From Solen grandis (Eukaryota > Mollusca > Bivalvia > Adapedonta > Solenidae): a DNA stretch of 64,000 nt. A model generated the notes under the pieces. It was given only the letters and a program-made list of their open reading frames with translations. It was not told where the DNA came from and did no database searches. A program made the position numbers and the translations under genes. Of this stretch, positions 59,663 through 64,000 are shown one piece after another (within the stretch, counting starts at the first letter, position 1; every line of letters begins with the position of its first letter). The DNA lies in assembly GCA_021229015.1 (NCBI GenBank), contig CM037794.1:42365126-42429125 (forward strand), given 5' to 3'.

Positions 59663-59877
59663 TTAACCCTTTCCCTCATATAGACTCATTTTGACGCACT
59701 CAATAGGTACCACATAAAGCCTGATCTGCAGAAAACCACAGTTAAACCTTACCAAATTTAATTACAAAATCCTCATTTCCAGACCACTGAGGAGCAGCGA
59801 GTTACTCGCAGGCTGATCTGGTTTTATGCTGTTCGCATAGGTCTTTTCATGGTTTCCTCTATGAGGGAAAGGGTTAA
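59663..59877 (-). mobile_element. MITE family M1, copy with internal hairpin deletion
   Basis: TTAA-bounded. One arm of the central hairpin is missing: GAGGAGCAGCGAGTTACTCG joins directly where other copies have a further 26 bp or so (AACAGCATAAAACCTGATCA and more). Orientation B. Confidence 0.88.
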
Positions 59878-60028
59878 ATGTAGGCCTCTATCTTGAAACA
59901 TTGCCAAAATGGACGATTCCACAATTTGTATGTAACTCCTTCGCCTATAGATATTTAGACAATTTCTATTCACTAGGTCAAGTGCTCACAAACCGTATAA
60001 TAAACAACAAAAGGGCCATGATGTCCCT

Positions 60029-60902
60029 GGATCGCTCACCTTCGTATAGGGTTACCCAAGGAATATCAGTCTGTATTAAAACATTTTGAAATCTGGCCAG
60101 TAGTTTTGAAGGAGATGATTGATCCCTGCAAAGTTTTATCAAATTCTGCCCAGCAGTTTCAGAGGAGAGGTCATTTTAAGTTTTTAATATATACTTATAA
60201 GGCAAATTAATCCTGCCCCTTGCAGCCATATTTTTTATGGATCAGAATAATTTTAGCAACTTTTGTGAAGCTTCACCCAAGGGTCATCCCTGCCAAATTA
60301 AATCAAAATCTGTACAGCAGTTTCAGAGATGTCATTTAGAGATTTCACTATATACATATAAGACCAATTAGCCCCGCCCATGGCCATGTTTTTTTACAGA
60401 TCGGAATAATTTTAGCAACTTTTGTGATGCTTCACCAAATGATCATCCCTGCCAAATTTAATCAAATTCTGTCCAGCGGTTTCAGAGGAGATGTCGTTTA
60501 TACATATAAGGCAAATTAGCCCCACCTCTGGCAGCCATGTTTCTTTCCTGATCGGAATAATTTTAGCGATCTTGGTAGAGAGTTACCTAAGGAACAGCTG
60601 TACCAAATTATTTTGAAATCTGGACAATAGTTTTGAAGGAAATGATTTTTAAAATTTTCATAATTTTTCTCTTTCTGTTGCCATGGCAACCAGAGTTCCA
60701 CATGGATTAAGTTTATTTTAGCAACTTTTGTGAAGCTTCACCCAAGGATCATCCCTGCCAAATTTAATCAATTCTGTCAAGGGCTTTCAGACGAGATGTT
60801 GTTTAAAGTAAATTGTAGAGGACTGACGACGTACAACGGACGACAGATGCAGGGTGATCACAAAAGCTCACCTTGGGTACTTCGTGCTCAGGTGAGCTAA
60901 AA
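60029..60902 (-). mobile_element. tandem-monomer element T2, inverted copy
   Basis: It reads in reverse: the head at the right end (AGCTCACCTTGGGTACTTCG ... GCTCAGGTGAGCT) forms a hairpin. Monomers contain TTTTAGCAACTTTTGTGAAG and CAAGGGTCATCCCTGCCAAA. A perfect GTTGCCATGGCAAC lies at 60677-60690. Confidence 0.7.
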
Positions 60903-61149
60903 AGCACATGCTCTTTTGAGTAAAGTAGGTCAACCATTCATCATGTGCTTCAGGCTTACACTGGTTGGATAAGATGGATTAAGTAAACAGACTAGATATG
61001 CAGTTTAGGAACTGTCCATACTACACCCAGTCCCCACTATCTCGACACAGGGCTACAATACCACATCCAGTCATCTATCTTGACATAATGGCAACCCCTT
61101 AACTTGACACTGGGCAACAATATCACATCCAGTCAACTATCTTGAAACA

Positions 61150-61190
61150 GTAAGTAAGTAAGTAAATAAGTAAGTAAGTAAGTAAGGTCT
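61150..61190. repeat. (AAGT)n microsatellite
   Basis: About ten units of AAGT/AAAT within the lead-in to the minisatellite. Confidence 0.9.
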
Positions 61191-61309
61191 TTATTTAAAG
61201 TGGATCATATATTTGGCATAAACCAATTTCATTCCAATTAATCAATTTCTTTTAAAAAAAAAAAAAAAATTACTTGTCCCACTCAGGGAATTCCACCGTA
61301 AATAAGAAT

Positions 61310-63188
61310 ATTAAATTGGTGAACAGAAGAATTTACTATCTTGAAACAGTGCCATAATACCATACCAAGTTAACTATCTTGAAACAGTGCCATAGTACCA
61401 CACCAAGTTAACTATCTTGAAACAGTGCCATAATACCACACAAAGTTAACTATCTTGAAACAGTGCATAATACCACACAAAGTTAGCTATCTTGAAACAG
61501 TGCCATAATACCACACAAAGTTAGCTATCTTGATACAGTGCCATAAACCACACAAAGTTAACTATTTTGAAACAGTACATAATTTAACTATCTTGATACA
61601 GTGCCATAATACCACACAAAGTTAACTATCTTGAAATAGTGCCATAATACCACACAAAGTTAACTATTTTGAAACAGTGCATAATACCACACTAAGTTAC
61701 CTATCTTGATACAGTGCCATAATACCACACAAAGTTAACTATTTTGAAACAGTGCATAATATCACACTAAGTTAACTATCTTGAAATAGTGCCATAATAC
61801 TATGCAAAGTTAACTATCTTGATACAGTGCCATAATACCACACAAAGTTAACTATTTTGAAACAGTGCATAATACCACACAAAGTTAACTATCTTGAAAC
61901 AGTGCATAACACCACACTAAGTTACCTATCTTGATACAGTGCCATAATACCACACAAAGTTAACTATCTTGAAATAGTGCCATAATACTATGCAAAGTTA
62001 ACTATCTTGATACAGTGCCATAATACCACACAAAGTTAACTATCTTGAAACAGTGCCATAATACCACACTAAGTTACCTATCTTGATACAGTGCATAATA
62101 CCACACAAAGTTAACTATTTTGAAACAGTGCCATAATACTATGCAAAGTTAACTATCTTGATACAGTGCCATAATACCACACAAAGTTAACTATCTTGAA
62201 ATAGTGCCATAATACTATGCAAAGTTAACTATCTTGATACAGTGCCATAATACCACACAAAGTTAACTATCTTGAAACAGTGCCATAATACCAAACAAAG
62301 TTAACTATCTTGAAACAGTGCCATAATACCACACAAAGTTAACTATCTTGAAATCCAGTGCCATAATACTATGCAAAGTTAACTATCTTGATACAGTGCC
62401 ATAATACCACACAAAGTTAACTATCTTGAAATAGTGCCATAATACTATGCAAAGTTAACTATCTTGATACAGTGCCATAATACCACACAAAGTTAACTAT
62501 TTTGAAACAGTGCATAATACCACACTAAGTTAACTATCTTGAAATAGTGCCATAATACTATGCAAAGTTAACTATCTTGATACAGTGCCATAATACCACA
62601 CAAAGTTAACTATCTTGAAATAGTGCCATAATACTATGCAAAGTTAACTATCTTGATACAGTGCCATAATACCACACAAAGTTAACTATTTTGAAACAGT
62701 GCATAATACCACACAAAGTTAACTATCTTGATACAGTGCCATAATACCACACAAAGTTAACTATTTTGAAAAGGTGCATAATACCACACAAAGTTAACTA
62801 TCTTGAAACAGTGCCATAATACCACGCAAAGTTAACTATTTTGAAACAGTGCCATAATACCACACAAAGTTAACTATTTTGAAACAGTGCATAATACCAC
62901 ACAAAGTTAACTATCTTGATACAGTGCCATAATCCTGCCATAATCCACACAAAGTTAACTATCTTGAAACAGTGCCATAATACCACACAAAGTTAACTAT
63001 CTTGAAACAGTGCCATAATACCACACAAAGTTAACTATCTTGAAATAGTGCCATAATACCACACAAAGTTAACTATCTTGAAATAGTGCCATAATACCAT
63101 GCAAAGTTAACTATCTTGATACAGTGCCATAATACCACACAAAGTTAACTATTTTTAAACAGTGTATAATACCACACTAAGTTAACTA
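61310..63188. repeat. 36/38-bp minisatellite with higher-order structure, about 50 copies
   Basis: The unit is based on ACCACACAAAGTTAACTATC and TTGAAACAGTGCCATAAT; 36-bp versions lack CC (AGTGCATAAT). Two unit types, GATACAGTGCC and GAAATAGTGCC with TACTATGCAAAG, often alternate, giving a 76-bp higher-order repeat. It ends where a TIR element begins (63186). Looser ancestral motifs are seen at 61020-61150. Confidence 0.9.
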
Positions 63189-64000
63189 CAGTAGAACCTC
63201 GTTAAATCTAAGTCCTTGGGACCAAGCTGAAAACTTCGAAATAACGATTATTCGGATTCAAAATCTGATTTAAATTTCAGTTTTTGAGCGTGCATGTCTG
63301 CGTTTTCATTATCAGTGCATATTATGGAGATCGTTATGCTGTGAAAACCACATATTAGGTGTACATATATACTATTTGCAAGTTATGCAAAGTAATGAAA
63401 ATATATCATGATCTTCTTAGATGCTTTTGATGAACATAATCCATTCTACCATGTCAAGCAATGATACATATTTTTACTGTCTATCTGCTGCTTCAGGTAG
63501 CGTCGCATGCCGGTGACGAACGCGATGATATAGAATGACATATCTGAAAGATCTGACACCTGGGTTTATCTACTGGCACGTGCATATTATGCAACCTGTC
63601 AGACATCGATTAGCAATAATCACCATTTCCGGTGGGACACATGTTGCCAAATCCAATCTCAAAAAAAGGTGTGAAAAACTTGCCTGAGCCATCACTCCAG
63701 GTGACTCCGCAAAATAAACTTGGTTACTGACCCGGATACGATTAGTAATAAGGACAATAATAAGTACACGAAAATTTATGAAATTTGACTTCGAAATAAA
63801 AATTGAAAAATGTACATGAATTGCAACCTCGGGACCAGAACTTTTACTTCGAAATAGCTAAAAAATCGAAATAGCGAAATTCGGATTAAACATTTTATTT
63901 TTAGTTAAAATAAGAAGGGAAGAAATCAGGACCGAAAATAAACTTTGAAATGGCGAAGAATTTGGTTTAATGATGTTCGGTTTGGCGAGGTTCTACTGTA
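63186..64000. mobile_element. TA-flanked TIR element, complete in window (pogo/Tc1-mariner-like)
   Basis: The left TACAGTAGAACCTCGTTAAA is matched by the inverted right end CGAGGTTCTACTGTA at the last base of the window. TA at both ends fits the IS630-Tc1-mariner target. About 815 bp with no transposase ORF. Internal CTTCGAAATAA-type motifs recur, some inverted. Confidence 0.75.

Overview
The window looks like animal nuclear DNA, most likely from a bivalve mollusc. Its coding exons are small and separated by AT-rich introns of about 0.3 to 4 kb with GT-AG borders. Short palindromic elements of the kind common in bivalve genomes fill much of the rest. I found no bacterial operons, rRNA genes, complete tRNA genes or CRISPR arrays. 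The lineage is inferred from repeat style and gene structure, not proven.

The only confidently recognised gene is a long annexin on the + strand, assembled here from 12 exons between 4491 and 26234. It encodes a complete four-repeat annexin core, then a Lys/Gly/Asn/Gln-rich linker, then the start of a second core. This is the eight-repeat layout of annexin A6. The calcium loops of the first core are degenerate, while the two visible loops of the second core are intact (GVGT and GLGT). A 15-nt microexon (12349-12363) encodes KKGGK exactly where the repeat II calcium loop should be. One 3' splice site of the gene is the last unit of a 1.2-kb minisatellite built from about 40 copies of a 30-bp acceptor-like sequence (18901-20111). 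The first exon or exons and the 3' half of the second core are not visible.

Upstream (87-1409) is an acidic, lysine-rich, low-complexity reading frame with its own stop codon and poly(A) signal. It is either the 3' end of another gene or an alternative terminal exon of the annexin.

From 26.4 kb on, the window is mostly repeats: tandem-monomer elements, TTAA-flanked palindromic MITEs, tRNA-derived SINE-like copies, two broken non-LTR retrotransposons (44865-46985 and 55686-56903), TA-flanked TIR elements (11762-12141 and 63186-64000), an inverted pair of GC-rich CGAAA-module repeats (49379-49722 and 52199-52660), a four-copy palindromic E-box array (53431-53620) and several minisatellites. 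Two 100-N gaps (27131-27230 and 56904-57003) isolate a 29.7-kb contig. Within it, about 33.3-49.4 kb looks like poor consensus, and 48.26-49.38 kb is almost purely homopolymer blocks and should not be interpreted biologically.

The most interesting observations are the calcium-loop microexon, the amplified splice acceptor, inverted MITE pairs bracketing annexin exons, a pre-miRNA-like intronic hairpin (4711-4776), and dispersed repeats carrying perfect palindromic RFX X-box sequences.
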